The position numbers and the translations under genes are program-made. A stretch of DNA of 64,000 nucleotides from Alcanivorax sp. REN37 (lineage in GTDB: Bacteria; Pseudomonadota; Gammaproteobacteria; Pseudomonadales; Alcanivoracaceae): the NCBI RefSeq assembly GCF_041102775.1, contig NZ_JBGCUO010000002.1, forward strand, positions 154,850 through 218,849, written 5' to 3'. Each line of letters opens with the position of its first letter. Position 1 is the first letter of the stretch. A model generated the notes under the pieces. It saw nothing but the letters and a program-made list of their open reading frames with translations, was not told the DNA's origin and ran no database searches. This document shows positions 1 through 9,727 of this stretch, piece after piece.

Positions 1-107
1 GAGCAGCCGGAGCAGCCGGAGCAGCCGGAGCAGCCGGAGCAGCCGGAGCAGCCGGAGCAGCCGGAGCAGCCGGAGCAGCCGGAGCAGCCGGAGCAGCCGG
101 AGCAGCG
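1..107. repeat. 9-bp tandem repeat inside tatB
   Basis: Eleven perfect copies of gagcagccg occupy 1-99, with a partial copy after them; the array starts before the window. Read on the minus strand in the tatB frame each unit encodes Ala-Pro-Ala (as Ala-Ala-Pro repeats), so gain or loss of a unit changes the tail by three residues without a frameshift. Confidence 0.97.
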
Positions 108-406
108 CCTTCAACCGGGCGCGCCGGGTTCACATGGCGGCTGTCGCCAAGCACGCTCTGACGCAGCTCGTCGGCAAACTTTTCCTGGTCTTCCTGCAAG
201 GCAGCGGCGCGCTGGCGGAATTTCTCCTCCATCTCGCGGTTCAGCACCTCGCGGTCCAGTTCCGCCTTGATGTGGTTGAAGGCCGCGCGTGCGCGGCCCA
301 TCCACTGCCCGAGGCTACGTGCCGCTTTCGGCAGGCGCTCAGGGCCGAGTACCACCAGCGCGACTACGAACACCAGCGCCAGTTCGGACAGTCCGATATC
401 AAACAT
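1..406 (-). CDS. tatB: Sec-independent translocase subunit TatB (partial, C-terminus beyond window)
   Basis: TatB forms the substrate-binding part of the Tat translocase with TatC in the inner membrane. The reading frame starts at an ATG whose complement is 404-406 and stays open to the window edge. The N-terminus reads [20 protein letters not shown], the usual TatB membrane anchor, followed by [13 protein letters not shown] and an amphipathic helix with a charged region rich in E, R and Q. After about residue 100 the protein turns into Ala-Ala-Pro repeats, encoded by a 9-bp tandem repeat that runs off the edge. It begins 3 nt after the tatA stop, so the two are translated together. tatC is expected just outside the window but cannot be seen. 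The repeat tail is odd: ordinary TatB tails are Pro/Ala-rich but not this regular. Confidence 0.95.
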   Translation of the reverse strand, partial: MFDIGLSELALVFVVALVVLGPERLPKAARSLGQWMGRARAAFNHIKAELDREVLNREMEEKFRQRAAALQEDQEKFADELRQSVLGDSRHVNPARPVEGAAPAAPAAPAAPAAPAAPAAPAAPAAPAAPAAPAA

Positions 407-409
407 GCC

Positions 410-631
410 TCAGACCTTGTCCTGCTCCCGGGAATTCTGGGTCTGTTCAACGCGGTTGGCGGCGTCCAGTTTGCGTGACTGTTCGTCTTCACCGTCGCGC
501 ATGGCGTCTTTGAAGCCTTTCACGGCGCCGCCCATGTCCTTGCCGAGGCCGCGCAATTTCTTGGTGCCGAACAGCAACACGATGATGGCAAGAATGATCA
601 GAAGCTGGGGCATGGAGATGCTGGAAAGCAT
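410..631 (-). CDS. tatA: Sec-independent translocase subunit TatA
   Basis: TatA oligomerises to form the protein-conducting part of the Tat system. The 73-residue protein has one N-terminal membrane helix ([16 protein letters not shown]), the conserved hinge [14 protein letters not shown], an amphipathic helix and a charged tail. An in-frame upstream ATG at 667 exists, but the start at 631 is preferred: it has an AGGAG ribosome site (complement of 638-642) and gives the normal TatA N-terminus. tatB follows after 3 nt. A Tat substrate, the multicopper oxidase at 49 kb, is encoded in the same window. Confidence 0.95.
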   Translation of the reverse strand: MLSSISMPQLLIILAIIVLLFGTKKLRGLGKDMGGAVKGFKDAMRDGEDEQSRKLDAANRVEQTQNSREQDKV

Positions 632-919
632 GGTGTGTCTCCTGGTGGAGGTGCGCCCGGTGACCAACGTAACAGTGGTTCGATCGGGACACGGTTGTAA
701 TCAATTGGCGCTTGTCGGTGAAACCACCCATTGAGCGGCACTTGCATGACTGGACAATGAAACCGGCGGCGCCGGCAGCTCGCCCGCGCCGCACCATGTT
801 CCGCGCGACGGGGGGATGCTGTCCATCTTTCCGGTGCCGACCTGGCCAACAGCTGCGTTCGACCAGGTCTCGACAGGCGGTTTCTGTTGTTGTTCGTCAG
901 TGCGCTGGCGAAGTTGCGC
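632..919. other. Intergenic region upstream of tatA
   Basis: About 290 bases between tatA and a small membrane ORF. Apart from the tatA ribosome site no gene, strong hairpin or clear promoter was recognised. Open frames crossing it on both strands have no recognisable protein features. Confidence 0.5.
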
Positions 920-1033
920 TTAGCGTTTCATCGCCCAGCGGAACAGTAGTACACCGAATGCCAGCAGGCCAATCACGATCAGCACTGGCGCGGCAATCAT
1001 CAGCAGTTGCGGCAGCGAGGGGCCGGTAAGCAT
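920..1033 (-). CDS. 37-residue single-span membrane peptide
   Basis: A short ORF begins at an ATG (complement of 1031-1033) with an AAAGGTG ribosome site close upstream and ends at TAA (complement of 920-922). The product starts MLTGPSLPQLLMIAAPVLIV, continues through a further hydrophobic stretch and ends FRWAMKR. This is one membrane helix of about 24 residues (10-33) with a positively charged C-terminus, suggesting a cytoplasmic C-terminus by the positive-inside rule. It lies 21 nt after the hisE stop, in the same direction, between hisE and tatA. I do not recognise the family. It is short, so chance is possible, but the good ribosome site, membrane pattern and position argue that it is real. 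Confidence 0.6.
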   Translation of the reverse strand: MLTGPSLPQLLMIAAPVLIVIGLLAFGVLLFRWAMKR

Positions 1034-1054
1034 GCTACACCTTTAAGTTCGAGT

Positions 1055-1390
1055 TCAGCGGTCGTTGCCGCGCGCCGCTTTTTCGTCGAGTCCGGACAGA
1101 CCGAAGCGGCGCTGCAACTCGGTCAGCACCGGCTCTGGGCCGCTGTTGAGCTGGGCCAGCATCACCAGGCTGTGGAACCAGAGGTCGGCGGTCTCGGAGA
1201 CCAGCGCTTGCAGGTCTCCGCCGGCTTCGGCATCGCGGGCAGCGAGAATGGTTTCCACCGCTTCCTCGCCGACCTTTTCAAGAATCTTGTTCAGCCCTTT
1301 GTGGTACAGCGCAGCCACATAAGAGGACTCAGGGGCGGCCTGCTTGCGCTGCTCCAGCACCGCGGCCAATTGCATCAAGACATCGCTCAT
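1055..1390 (-). CDS. hisE: Phosphoribosyl-ATP pyrophosphatase
   Basis: HisE hydrolyses phosphoribosyl-ATP to phosphoribosyl-AMP and pyrophosphate, the second step of histidine synthesis, in the cytoplasm. The 111-residue protein is the usual length and has the MazG-like metal-binding helices: [15 protein letters not shown] (39-53) and [13 protein letters not shown] (66-78). A GAGGAG ribosome site precedes the ATG at 1390. In Pseudomonas, hisI (the next enzyme) lies between ubiB and hisE; here only 43 nt separate ubiB from hisE, so hisI must be elsewhere. Confidence 0.95.
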   Translation of the reverse strand: MSDVLMQLAAVLEQRKQAAPESSYVAALYHKGLNKILEKVGEEAVETILAARDAEAGGDLQALVSETADLWFHSLVMLAQLNSGPEPVLTELQRRFGLSGLDEKAARGNDR

Positions 1391-1433
1391 CGGGAGCTCC
1401 TCGGTCAGTGCGCGCAGTCTAGCAGAGTCACGC

Positions 1434-3035
1434 TCAGCGCCGCAGCGCCCAGGCCAGCAACAGGCCGCCGGCGATGGCTGCGATGACGCTGGCGGCGCCG
1501 CTGGTGGCGAGCGGCACCGCCAGCAGGGCTACGGCGGCCACGCCACCTACCACTTTGCGGCGGTGACGCAGTTGGGCGGTGGCCAAGCGGGCTTCCTGTT
1601 CGCGTTGCTGGGCCGGCAGAGTGCGCAGGTTTTCCAACGCATCGCGCAGCAGATCCGGCATGTCCGGCAGTCGGGCAGCCCATTCCGGCGCCCGGTCCTG
1701 CAGCTTGCGCAGCGTCGCAGCAGGGCCGTATTCCTCCATGAGCCAGGCTTCCAGCAATGGCCGGCCGGTGCTCCAAATATCCAACGCCGGGTAGATGCTG
1801 CGGCCCAAGCCTTCAATATGGACGATGGTTTTCATCAGCAAGATGTACTGCACCGGCGCTTCAATATGGAAGCTGCGGGCGGTATCGAACAGGCGCATCA
1901 CCAGCGGACCGAACTCCAGCTGGTCCAGCGGTTGCGACACCAACGGTTCGAGGATGCCGCGCACCGCCATTTCGAAGTGGTGGCGGTCCACCGGGCCGGT
2001 GCTCCAGCCGGCGCGCACGATCACATCCACCAAGCCGGCGTAGTCCTTGCGCATTACTGCCAGCACCATGCGGCCGAGCAGATGCAGGTCATCGCGGCCG
2101 AGACGGCCGGCAATGGCACAGTCCACCGCCATGTACTGCGGCGAGTGGGGGTGCTCCGGATTGACGAAAATGTTGCCGGGGTGCATGTCGGCGTGGAAGA
2201 AATTGTGGCGGAACACCTGCGCGAAGAAGATTTCCACGCCACGTTCGGCCAGAGCACGCGGGTCGATGCCGGCGGCGCGGATGCGCTCAATGTCATTCAC
2301 CGGGATGCCGTTGATGCGGTCCATCACCAGCATGCGCGGGGTGGTGTATTGCATGTGGATTGGCGGGATGAACAGCAGCGGGCTGAACAGGAAGTGGCGG
2401 CGCATGGTTTCGCTGTTGTGCGCTTCCGACGACAGGTCCAGCTCGGCGAGAATGATGTGGCGGTAGTCCTCCACCACCCGCTGCGGACGCAGATAGCGGG
2501 CATCGTCCCACAGCCGCTCCAGCCAGCGGGCGCCGAACGCCATCACGGCCAGGTCTTGGCGCACGGTGCGTTCCAGCCCCGGTCGGCGGATTTTGATCAC
2601 CACCTCGGTGCCATCCGGCAGCGCGGCGCTGTGTACTTGGGCAATGGACGCTGATGCCATCGGCTCGGCATCAAAACGGGCGAACACCTGTTCGATCGGC
2701 TGCCCCAGCTCCGCTTCAATGCGGGCGCGGGCGGCGTCGGCGGGGAACGGCGCCACTTGGTCCTGCAGCCGGGCCAGAGTGAGGGTCCATTCCGGCGGCA
2801 GCAGGTCGCGGCGGGTGGCCAGCAGCTGACCGAACTTGATGAAGATCGGCCCCAATGCTTCCAGCGCTGCGCGCAGGCGCTCACCTTCATCCAGGCGTGG
2901 ACCGAACCAGCTGCTCGGCATCAGCCATTGCAGGACCACCAGCAGGGTGCGGGCCGGGTGCGGTGGCAGCAGCGACAGCACGCGGTAATAGCACAGCACG
3001 TGCAACACATAGAGCGAACGACGAACGGGAATCAC
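1434..3035 (-). CDS. ubiB: UbiB, ABC1/ADCK-family atypical kinase for ubiquinone synthesis
   Basis: UbiB is an atypical protein-kinase-like ATPase needed for ubiquinone synthesis, anchored in the inner membrane. The 533-residue protein shows the family KxGQ motif at 67-70 ([13 protein letters not shown]), the Ala-rich nucleotide loop ASASIAQVH (126-134), the Lys of VVIKIRRPG (K147), and two C-terminal hydrophobic segments (about 495-530). Its ATG overlaps the ubiJ stop by 4 nt, so ubiE-ubiJ-ubiB is an operon. All expected motifs are present. Confidence 0.96.
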   Translation of the reverse strand: MIPVRRSLYVLHVLCYYRVLSLLPPHPARTLLVVLQWLMPSSWFGPRLDEGERLRAALEALGPIFIKFGQLLATRRDLLPPEWTLTLARLQDQVAPFPADAARARIEAELGQPIEQVFARFDAEPMASASIAQVHSAALPDGTEVVIKIRRPGLERTVRQDLAVMAFGARWLERLWDDARYLRPQRVVEDYRHIILAELDLSSEAHNSETMRRHFLFSPLLFIPPIHMQYTTPRMLVMDRINGIPVNDIERIRAAGIDPRALAERGVEIFFAQVFRHNFFHADMHPGNIFVNPEHPHSPQYMAVDCAIAGRLGRDDLHLLGRMVLAVMRKDYAGLVDVIVRAGWSTGPVDRHHFEMAVRGILEPLVSQPLDQLEFGPLVMRLFDTARSFHIEAPVQYILLMKTIVHIEGLGRSIYPALDIWSTGRPLLEAWLMEEYGPAATLRKLQDRAPEWAARLPDMPDLLRDALENLRTLPAQQREQEARLATAQLRHRRKVVGGVAAVALLAVPLATSGAASVIAAIAGGLLLAWALRR

Positions 3036-3676
3036 TGTGCGTTGCCCTCCGGCCGGTCAGTCAGCCGCGCTAAACGCGCTTCCAGCCGTTCGGTGGCCAT
3101 TTGCAGTTCCACCACTTCGTGGCCGAACTCGCGCAGTTCATGGCGGCTCGGTACCAGACCGCTTTCAAAGCGCAGGTAGTCAGCGCCTTGGCGAGCCAGC
3201 CGGCGCAGGCCGTCGCGGGCCCAGCTGAACAGTTGGCGCGCGCCGTGGTCGAGCTGGGCGGCCAGCTCTGGACCGATCACCGGCGCCAGCAATGCGCCCC
3301 AGTCCACGTCCAGCTGCTGCGCCAGTGCGGTGAGGCGTTGCAGCAGTTCGCGGTTGCCTTCGATGCGGACCGGCCCACCGATCACCGACGGCGCACTGCG
3401 CCAGCCGAGCAATTGGGCGGCCAGATCCAGGGCGTGGCCCTCCACCCGCACATCCGGTTCGGTGACGGCACCCAAATAGCACTCGACGCCGTCCTCGACG
3501 ATCAGCACGAACAGCGAACGGGCCGGGAACCGCAGGCGGATCTCCAACAGGTGGCCGCTGTCTTCGCCAAGTTGCATCAGCGTCGCCGGATCAGCGCGCA
3601 GCGCGGTGTTCAGCGCGCGCTCCAGTGATGCCACCAGGGTGGTTTCGAGCAGCCCGGGTACCGGTGTGTCATCCAT
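3032..3676 (-). CDS. ubiJ: UbiJ, ubiquinone biosynthesis accessory factor (SCP2 domain)
   Basis: UbiJ is a lipid-binding SCP2-domain protein that, with UbiK, organises the aerobic ubiquinone enzymes. The 214-residue sequence has an N-terminal SCP2-like domain (about 10-115) and a C-terminal helical part rich in E, R and L (about 165-210) that could form a coiled coil. It starts 2 nt after the ubiE stop and overlaps ubiB by 4 nt. Sequence similarity is modest for this family, so the assignment leans on the ubiE-ubiJ-ubiB order as well as on the domain. Confidence 0.9.
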   Translation of the reverse strand: MDDTPVPGLLETTLVASLERALNTALRADPATLMQLGEDSGHLLEIRLRFPARSLFVLIVEDGVECYLGAVTEPDVRVEGHALDLAAQLLGWRSAPSVIGGPVRIEGNRELLQRLTALAQQLDVDWGALLAPVIGPELAAQLDHGARQLFSWARDGLRRLARQGADYLRFESGLVPSRHELREFGHEVVELQMATERLEARLARLTDRPEGNAQ

Positions 3677-3678
3677 GT

Positions 3679-4428
3679 TCAGGCCTTGAATCCGCGGTGC
3701 AGCGCAACGATGCCGCCGGTCATGTTGAAGTAGTCGCAGCGCATGAAGCCGGCCTGTTCCATCATCCCTTTCAGGGTCGGTTGGTCGGGGTGCATGCGGA
3801 TCGATTCGGCCAGGTACTGGTAGCTCTCGGCATCGCCGGCCACCAGTTTGCCAATGCGTGGCAGCACCGCGAACGAGTACAGGTCGTAGAGTTTTTCCAG
3901 CGGCCGGTGCACCGGTTTGGAGAACTCCAGCACCAGCAGGCGGCCACCCGGTTTCAGCACCCGCAGCATCGACGCCAGCGCCTTGTCCTTGTCGGTGACG
4001 TTGCGCAGCCCGAAGGCGATGGTGATGGTGTTGAAGGTGTTGTCAGCGAACGGCAAGCATTCGGCGTTCACCTGCACCACCTCGGTATTGTGGGCGCAGC
4101 CGGCATCGAACAAACGGTCGCGGCCCACGGACAGCATGGCGTCGTTGATGTCCGCCAGCACCACGGCGCCTTGGTCGCCGACCATGCGCGAGAACTTGAT
4201 CGCCAGGTCGCCGGTGCCGCCGGCCAGGTCGAGCACTTTATGGCCGGGACGCACCCCGGACAGCTCCAGCGTCAGCCGTTTCCAGGCGCGGTGGATGCCC
4301 ATCGACATCAGGTCGTTCATGAGATCGTATTTGGGCGCCACCGAGCGGAACACGCCGGCGACGCGGCTGGCCTTGTCCTGCCAAGCCACCTGTTGGTAGC
4401 CGAAGTGGGTGGTTTTTTCATCAGCCAT
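3679..4428 (-). CDS. ubiE: Ubiquinone/menaquinone C-methyltransferase
   Basis: UbiE is the SAM-dependent C-methyltransferase of the ubiquinone and menaquinone pathways. The 249-residue protein has the N-terminal family signature [28 protein letters not shown] (26-45), the SAM motif [12 protein letters not shown] (65-76) and, downstream, [14 protein letters not shown], the second ubiE signature. The start at 4428 is chosen over an upstream ATG at 4479 because it has a GGAG ribosome site and gives the usual N-terminus. The next gene upstream ends inside it by 8 nt. Confidence 0.96.
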   Translation of the reverse strand: MADEKTTHFGYQQVAWQDKASRVAGVFRSVAPKYDLMNDLMSMGIHRAWKRLTLELSGVRPGHKVLDLAGGTGDLAIKFSRMVGDQGAVVLADINDAMLSVGRDRLFDAGCAHNTEVVQVNAECLPFADNTFNTITIAFGLRNVTDKDKALASMLRVLKPGGRLLVLEFSKPVHRPLEKLYDLYSFAVLPRIGKLVAGDAESYQYLAESIRMHPDQPTLKGMMEQAGFMRCDYFNMTGGIVALHRGFKA

Positions 4429-5134
4429 GGCACGTCTCCGTGAGCAAGACCGGCCCGAACGGATGCGGGTCGGCGTCAAGCAAGCGTTGCATGATAACCC
4501 GTTCGCGGGCGGTGAGGGTGGTCACCAATGCCGCCACATCGGGCACCGGTGCCAGGGCCGCAAAGGCCTGTTGCAGAAACTCGTACAGCGCCGCCAGGCC
4601 GGCATTGCGGGCCGGTCGCTCGACCCAGCGGAAGGTGGTGCGCACCACCCGGCTGTGCACCAGCCGGCCGGTGGCGAGACCGGCGCTGGCCAGCAGTTGA
4701 AACTGTTGCAGTCGCTGGGCGCGTTGGTCGAGACGGCGGTAGGCCGCAGCGTAATGGGCATCGTCGAGCGGGTCGTCGCCGAGGGCATCGAGCAACGCTT
4801 CATCCAGTTCCTGGGTCAGCACTGCGGTGTCGAGCACGTCGGCACTGGTGGCCATCACCCTTTCTGGCAGCAGGCGCAGCGCTTTCGGCAGCGCCCGGCG
4901 GATGTCCTGCGCCACCGGTTTCAGGTCGCGGCCGCCGTAGACATCGTGCAGCAGGAAGTTGGCAGCGGCGGCCAGCGCCGGGCCTTGAAACAGGTCAGCG
5001 TGACTGCGCAGCAGCCGTTGGCGTTGGTGCTGTTGCAGCTGTGCCAGGCGAGCGCGAAACCCTGCGTCCTGGTGCTGGCGCAGGGCGTCAAAGCGGGCAA
5101 GGGTGTGGTGCAGGCGCTGGCCGGCGGGTGGCAT
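4421..5134 (-). CDS. FFLEELY-motif-type protein of unknown function
   Basis: An all-helical protein of about 237 residues, rich in Gln, Leu and Ala, with no signal peptide and no membrane segment. The segment [13 protein letters not shown], about 60 residues in, resembles the FFLEELYG motif that names a family I know from Alcanivorax and Marinobacter; the match is degenerate. Starts at 5149 and 5200 are also possible; 5134 was chosen for its position but has only a weak ribosome site. It overlaps ubiE by 8 nt. In Pseudomonas the pha polyester genes fill the space between ubiE and hslU, so a granule-related role is conceivable, but nothing in the sequence shows it. Confidence 0.75.
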   Translation of the reverse strand: MPPAGQRLHHTLARFDALRQHQDAGFRARLAQLQQHQRQRLLRSHADLFQGPALAAAANFLLHDVYGGRDLKPVAQDIRRALPKALRLLPERVMATSADVLDTAVLTQELDEALLDALGDDPLDDAHYAAAYRRLDQRAQRLQQFQLLASAGLATGRLVHSRVVRTTFRWVERPARNAGLAALYEFLQQAFAALAPVPDVAALVTTLTARERVIMQRLLDADPHPFGPVLLTETCHG

Positions 5135-5201
5135 GGTGAGCCCCGTCATCGAAAGTGCGGCGATGATAGCAGGCCAACTGCGGTGGCACACGGTCACCAC
5201 G

Positions 5202-5237
5202 CACTGCTGACCGGGCGCGTCGGCCCGGTCAGCAGTG
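5202..5237. terminator. 15-bp perfect hairpin downstream of hslU
   Basis: Arms at 5202-5216 and 5223-5237 are exact inverted repeats with a 6-nt loop. The structure begins 8 nt after the hslU stop. It has no T-tract on either strand, so it may act as an RNA 3' end stabiliser or processing stop rather than a classic terminator. Confidence 0.6.
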
Positions 5238-5244
5238 GTGAGGA

Positions 5245-6573
5245 TCAGAGGATGTAGCGGCTCAGGTCTTCGTCGCCGGCCAGCTCGCCGAGGTAACGAT
5301 CCACCGCTTCCGCGTCCAGCACCAGCGGCTGGTCGTGGTACTGGGTGGCGAGGCTGTCGGCATCGAAGCTGATCTCTTCCAGCAGCTTTTCCAGCACCGT
5401 GTGCAGGCGCCGGGCGCCGATGTTCTCGACCCGTTCATTGACCTGCCAGGCCACCTCGGCAATGCGTTTAATGCAGGCCGGGGTGAACTCGATCTTCAGC
5501 CCTTCGGTGTCCAGCAGCGCTCGGTATTGCTCGGTGAGCGAGGCATTGGGCTCGGTGAGGATGCACTCGAAGTCCGCCACCGATAGCGCTTCCAGCTCTA
5601 CCCGCAGCGGCAAACGGCCCTGCAGTTCCGGGATTAGATCCGAGGGCTTGCTGAGGTGGAAGGCGCCGGAGGCGATGAACAGGATGTGGTCGGTGTGCAC
5701 CATGCCGTACTTGGTGTTGACGGTGCAACCTTCAATCAGCGGCAACAAGTCGCGTTGTACGCCCTCGCGGCTGACATCGGTGCCGCTGGTCTCACCCCGA
5801 CGGGCCACCTTGTCGATTTCGTCGATGAACACGATGCCGTGGTTTTCCACCAGCTCCACCGCGCGCACTTTCAGTTCTTCGTCGTTAATCAGCTTGGCCG
5901 CTTCTTCGTCGCGCACCAGCCGGCGCGCTTCCGCCACCTTCATCTTGCGGGTGTTCTGGCGACCGCCGCCCATGCGCGAAAACATCTGCTGCAGTTGGCT
6001 GGTCATTTCTTCCATGCCCGGCGGTGCCATGATGTCCATGCCCATCGCCGGTGCCGCCACGTCGATTTCGATGTCGCGGTCGTCCAGCTCGCCCTCGCGC
6101 AGTTTCTTGCGAAACACTTGGCGGGTGCTGCTGTCGAGGTTGTTGTCGCTGCCCCGGGCCGGTGGCAGCAGCGCATCGAGGATGCGTTCCTCGGCGGCGT
6201 CCTCGGCGCGGTGGGACTGCTTCTGGATCTCTTTTTCACGCAGCAGCTTGATCGCCGTTTCCATCAGGTCGCGGATGATCGACTCTACATCGCGGCCGAC
6301 ATAGCCGACTTCGGTGAACTTGGTCGCTTCCACTTTCAGGAACGGCGCGTCGGCCAGACGGGCCAGGCGGCGGGCGATTTCGGTCTTGCCGACCCCGGTG
6401 GGGCCGATCATGAGGATGTTTTTCGGTGACACTTCGCGGCGCAGTTCCGGCGGCAGTTGCATGCGGCGCCAGCGGGTACGCAGCGCCAGCGCCACCGCGC
6501 GCTTGGCAGAATGTTGGCCAACGATGTGCTTGTTCAATTCGGCGACGATGTCGCGGGGCGTCAGGGCGGCCAT
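5245..6573 (-). CDS. hslU: HslU, ATPase subunit of the HslVU protease
   Basis: HslU is the AAA+ unfoldase ring that feeds substrates to the HslV peptidase. The 442-residue protein has the N-terminal [15 protein letters not shown], Walker A GPTGVGKT (57-64), the pore-loop signature [12 protein letters not shown], a Walker B in IVFIDEIDK, an intermediate I-domain (about 110-245), and the C-terminal LSRYIL tail that docks into HslV. It starts 5 nt after the hslV stop, so hslVU is one operon. Confidence 0.98.
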   Translation of the reverse strand: MAALTPRDIVAELNKHIVGQHSAKRAVALALRTRWRRMQLPPELRREVSPKNILMIGPTGVGKTEIARRLARLADAPFLKVEATKFTEVGYVGRDVESIIRDLMETAIKLLREKEIQKQSHRAEDAAEERILDALLPPARGSDNNLDSSTRQVFRKKLREGELDDRDIEIDVAAPAMGMDIMAPPGMEEMTSQLQQMFSRMGGGRQNTRKMKVAEARRLVRDEEAAKLINDEELKVRAVELVENHGIVFIDEIDKVARRGETSGTDVSREGVQRDLLPLIEGCTVNTKYGMVHTDHILFIASGAFHLSKPSDLIPELQGRLPLRVELEALSVADFECILTEPNASLTEQYRALLDTEGLKIEFTPACIKRIAEVAWQVNERVENIGARRLHTVLEKLLEEISFDADSLATQYHDQPLVLDAEAVDRYLGELAGDEDLSRYIL

Positions 6574-6578
6574 ATCGG

Positions 6579-7118
6579 TTACCAGCTCAGCTCTTCAAAG
6601 GAATGATTCAGGTTGGTGTAGATGCAGATGTTGCCGGCGATGGTGAGACTCTTCTCAACGATCTCGCGCGGTGGCAGCTCGGTGTTCTCCAGCAGCGCCA
6701 GCGCGGCGGACTGGGCGAAGGGGCCGCCGGAGCCGATCGCGATCAGATCATGTTCCGGTTCAATCACGTCGCCGTTGCCGGTGATGATCAGCGAGGCTTC
6801 TTTGTCCGCCACCGCCAGCAGCGCTTCCAAGCGGCGCAGGGCGCGATCGGTGCGCCAGTCCTTAGCCAGCGCCACGGCGGCGCGCACTAAGTGGCCTTGG
6901 TGTTGGTCGAGTTTGGCTTCGAAGCGCTCGAACAGGGTGAAGGCGTCGGCGGTGCCGCCGGCGAAACCGGCAATCACCTTGCCGTTGTGCAGGCGGCGCA
7001 CCTTGCGTGCGTTGCCCTTCATGATGGTATTGCCCAGGCTGACCTGGCCATCGCCACCGATCACCACACTGTTGCCGCGTCGAACCGAGACAATGGTGGT
7101 GCCGCGATACTGTTCCAT
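6579..7118 (-). CDS. hslV: HslV, threonine protease subunit of HslVU
   Basis: HslV is the proteasome-like peptidase of the heat-shock HslVU protease. The 179-residue protein has a six-residue propeptide MEQYRG before the catalytic Thr7 of [10 protein letters not shown], then [16 protein letters not shown] and [15 protein letters not shown]. The start at 7118 has a GGAG ribosome site; the longer frame to 7202 adds residues unknown in the family. The propeptide is longer than the single Met of E. coli HslV and must be removed for activity. It is followed by hslU. Confidence 0.97.
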   Translation of the reverse strand: MEQYRGTTIVSVRRGNSVVIGGDGQVSLGNTIMKGNARKVRRLHNGKVIAGFAGGTADAFTLFERFEAKLDQHQGHLVRAAVALAKDWRTDRALRRLEALLAVADKEASLIITGNGDVIEPEHDLIAIGSGGPFAQSAALALLENTELPPREIVEKSLTIAGNICIYTNLNHSFEELSW

Positions 7119-7234
7119 GGAGGCTCCTTGCGCCGTGACTGATGGATGGCGAAGGAATATGGGGGGTGCTGCCGCGAACTCAAGGCGCGGCGGCAAAAAC
7201 AATCGGCCGGCACCGAACGGTGCCGGCCTCGGGA

Positions 7235-7903
7235 TCAGCCGCCGCGCACGCGGATCGGCAGCGTTTCGATGCCGACGCCGACCAGTTTGTCCTGGGCGCT
7301 GTGCATGGCGTTGACGTTGTTGAACGGGCCAATCATGACCCGGTACCAGGTGTCACCGGAATCCAGCGCCACCGGCTGTACGCGCGCCTCGAAGCCCTGC
7401 ATCGCCAGTTCCGCGCGGCGGCGGTCGGCATCCTGGCTGCGGCGGAACGAGCCGGCCTGCAGCTGGAACTGCTCATTGGAAGCAGCATTGCCCGCCGGCG
7501 TGGAGGTGCGGTTGTTGGCGGTGTTATTGGTGCCGGCAGCGGGGGCGGTCGGCCGCGCCGGAATCGCCGGTTCTTCCTTCGGCACGATCACTTCCATCTG
7601 CGGCAGCACCGCATAGAAGTCGAAGCGTGGCGCCTGTTCCGCGGGTTTGTCCGCCGGTTTGGCAGGCTGGGTGGTTGCCGGCGGTGGCGCGGTGGCCGGG
7701 CGCTGCTGACCGGCTGGCGGCAGCGGTGCGTTGACCACCTGCTCCTTGCGCAGGTTGCCGAGCCCGAACAGGAAGGCAATGAACAAGCCGGCGGCGAGGC
7801 CGGCCACCAGCCACACCCAGCCGGGCACGCCGCGGCGCTGGGGGCGACGGGCAGCGGGCTTGCGGCTGGCGCCGCGACGGGGGGCGGCGGGTTTTTTGGC
7901 CAT
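7235..7903 (-). CDS. ftsN: FtsN-like SPOR-domain cell division protein
   Basis: FtsN activates septal peptidoglycan synthesis and binds denuded glycan at the division site. The 222-residue protein has a basic cytoplasmic N-terminus ([18 protein letters not shown]), one membrane helix (29-48), a Pro/Ala/Thr-rich periplasmic linker and a C-terminal SPOR domain (about 145-218; FQLQAGSF...YRVMIGPF). The start codon shares a base with the argS stop. The argS-ftsN-hslV order supports FtsN over other SPOR proteins. Confidence 0.88.
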   Translation of the reverse strand: MAKKPAAPRRGASRKPAARRPQRRGVPGWVWLVAGLAAGLFIAFLFGLGNLRKEQVVNAPLPPAGQQRPATAPPPATTQPAKPADKPAEQAPRFDFYAVLPQMEVIVPKEEPAIPARPTAPAAGTNNTANNRTSTPAGNAASNEQFQLQAGSFRRSQDADRRRAELAMQGFEARVQPVALDSGDTWYRVMIGPFNNVNAMHSAQDKLVGVGIETLPIRVRGG

Positions 7904-9654
7904 TACATGCGCTCCAAGGTCGGAATGCCGAGCAAGTCGAGACCGGTGTGCAACGTGCGTGCGGTGAGTGCCGCCAGTTGCAGGCGGCTGGTGCGCAGCG
8001 CGGCATCATCACCGGCCAGGACTGGGCAATTCTCATAGAACGACGAGAACGCCCCGGCCAGATCATAAAGGTAGCTGCACAGCACATGCGGCGTACCTTT
8101 ATCGGCCACCTGTTGCAGTACTTCCTCGAACCGCACCAGTAGGTTGGCCAGCGTCAGCTCTTGCTCGGCGGACAGCTGCGGCGGGGTATCCGGCAGTTGC
8201 TCCGGGCGCAGGCCGGCGCGGCGGAACAGGCTGGCGACGCGGGTATAGGCATACAGCAGGTAGGGCGCGGTATTGCCTTCGAAGCTCAGCATCTGCTCGA
8301 AATTGAAGATGTAGTCACTGCTGCGGTGCTTGGACAGGTCGGCGTACTTCACCGCGCTGATGCCCACCACATGGCCGATGTGCAGCAGCTCTTCGGAGTC
8401 CAGCTCCGGGTTCTTGTCGCGCACCAGCGCCAGTGCCCGATCTTCTGCTTCAGTGAGCAGATCCACCAGCTTCACGGTGCCGCCGGTGCGGGTCTTGAAC
8501 GGCTTACCGTCGGCGCCGTTCATGGTGCCAAAGCCCATGTGGCCGAGGTCGGTGTCAGCGCCGACAAAACCAGCTTTACGCGCCACTTCGAATACTTGTT
8601 GGAAGTGCAGTGCTTGGCGTTGGTCGACGAAGTAAAGAATACGGTCGGCGCCGAGAGTGCCAGCACGGTAGCGCAGCGCAGCCAGATCGCTGGTGGCGTA
8701 CAGGTAGCCGCCATCAGCCTTCTGCACGATCACCGGTAGCGGTTCGCCTTCTTTGTTCTTGAAGTCGTCGAGGAACACGCAGCGGGCGCCGTCGCTGTCT
8801 TGCAGCAGGCCGGCGTCATCCAGCGCTGCCACCACTTTCGGCAGCTCCGGGTTGTAGGCGCTTTCGCCGCGCACGTCCTGCGGGGTGAGGCTGACGCCGA
8901 GTCGTTGGTAGACATCAAAGCAGTGACGCAGCGAGACGTGGTTAAAGTCCTGCCACATCTTCAGGCAGTGCGGGTCGCCGGATTGCAGCGCCACCACCAG
9001 CTCGCGGGCGCGCTGAGCGAACTCCGGACTGTCGTCAAACCGCAGTTTGGCGGCGCGATAGAAGGCTTCCAGGTCGGCCAGCTCAGCGGCCAGTTCCGCT
9101 TGGTCCTGGTTCTGTTCTTCCAGGTAGGCCAGCAACATGCCGAATTGAGTGCCCCAGTCGCCGACGTGGTTCTGGCGGATCACACGGTGGCCGAGGAATG
9201 CCAGCGTGCGCGCCACAGCGTCGCCGATGATGGTGGAACGCAGGTGACCGACGTGCATTTCCTTGGCCAGGTTGGGACCGGAATAGTCCACCACCACGGT
9301 GCGTGCCGGGTCCGCCTTACGCACGCCGAGGTGCGCGTCCTGCAGTGCGTGCTGCAGGCGCGTGGCGAGGTAATCGTCGGCCTGAAAAAAGTTGATAAAT
9401 CCGGGCCCGGCGATGTCCACCTGGCGGATCGCCGGGTGGGCCGGCAGCGCCTCGACGATGGCGGTGGCCAGGTCGCGCGGCTTTAGACCGGCGGGCTTGG
9501 CCAGCATCATGGCGATGTTGGTGGCGAAGTCGCCGTGGCTCTTATCGCGGGTGTGTTCCAGCTGCACCGGCGGTTGGGGCTGTTCCGGCAGCACGCCGCG
9601 TTGACGCAGCGTGGCCAGGGCGTCTTCGACGCAGGCAATGATCAGGTCTTTCAT
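7903..9654 (-). CDS. argS: Arginyl-tRNA synthetase
   Basis: ArgS is the class I synthetase that charges tRNA-Arg. The 583-residue protein begins [20 protein letters not shown], has the N-terminal additional domain, the HIGH-type motif in [16 protein letters not shown], a Rossmann catalytic core and a C-terminal anticodon-binding helical domain ending LGIPTLERM. The canonical KMSK is replaced by a [10 protein letters not shown]-type loop, as is usual in ArgS. The start at 9654 gives the family N-terminus; the same frame stays open upstream into priA, but that extension has no ArgS-like sequence. Confidence 0.97.
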   Translation of the reverse strand: MKDLIIACVEDALATLRQRGVLPEQPQPPVQLEHTRDKSHGDFATNIAMMLAKPAGLKPRDLATAIVEALPAHPAIRQVDIAGPGFINFFQADDYLATRLQHALQDAHLGVRKADPARTVVVDYSGPNLAKEMHVGHLRSTIIGDAVARTLAFLGHRVIRQNHVGDWGTQFGMLLAYLEEQNQDQAELAAELADLEAFYRAAKLRFDDSPEFAQRARELVVALQSGDPHCLKMWQDFNHVSLRHCFDVYQRLGVSLTPQDVRGESAYNPELPKVVAALDDAGLLQDSDGARCVFLDDFKNKEGEPLPVIVQKADGGYLYATSDLAALRYRAGTLGADRILYFVDQRQALHFQQVFEVARKAGFVGADTDLGHMGFGTMNGADGKPFKTRTGGTVKLVDLLTEAEDRALALVRDKNPELDSEELLHIGHVVGISAVKYADLSKHRSSDYIFNFEQMLSFEGNTAPYLLYAYTRVASLFRRAGLRPEQLPDTPPQLSAEQELTLANLLVRFEEVLQQVADKGTPHVLCSYLYDLAGAFSSFYENCPVLAGDDAALRTSRLQLAALTARTLHTGLDLLGIPTLERM

Positions 9655-9727
9655 GGCTCGCTGAGTGTGAGTCCCTGTGAGAGGGCGCGATTGTACGGGA
9701 AAACGATGACCACTGCTGCAACGCCCC

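Noticed and set aside
1344-2654. A 436-residue plus-strand frame inside ubiB
   Set aside because: It is the mirror of ubiB and is full of His, Gln and Arg as such shadows are here.
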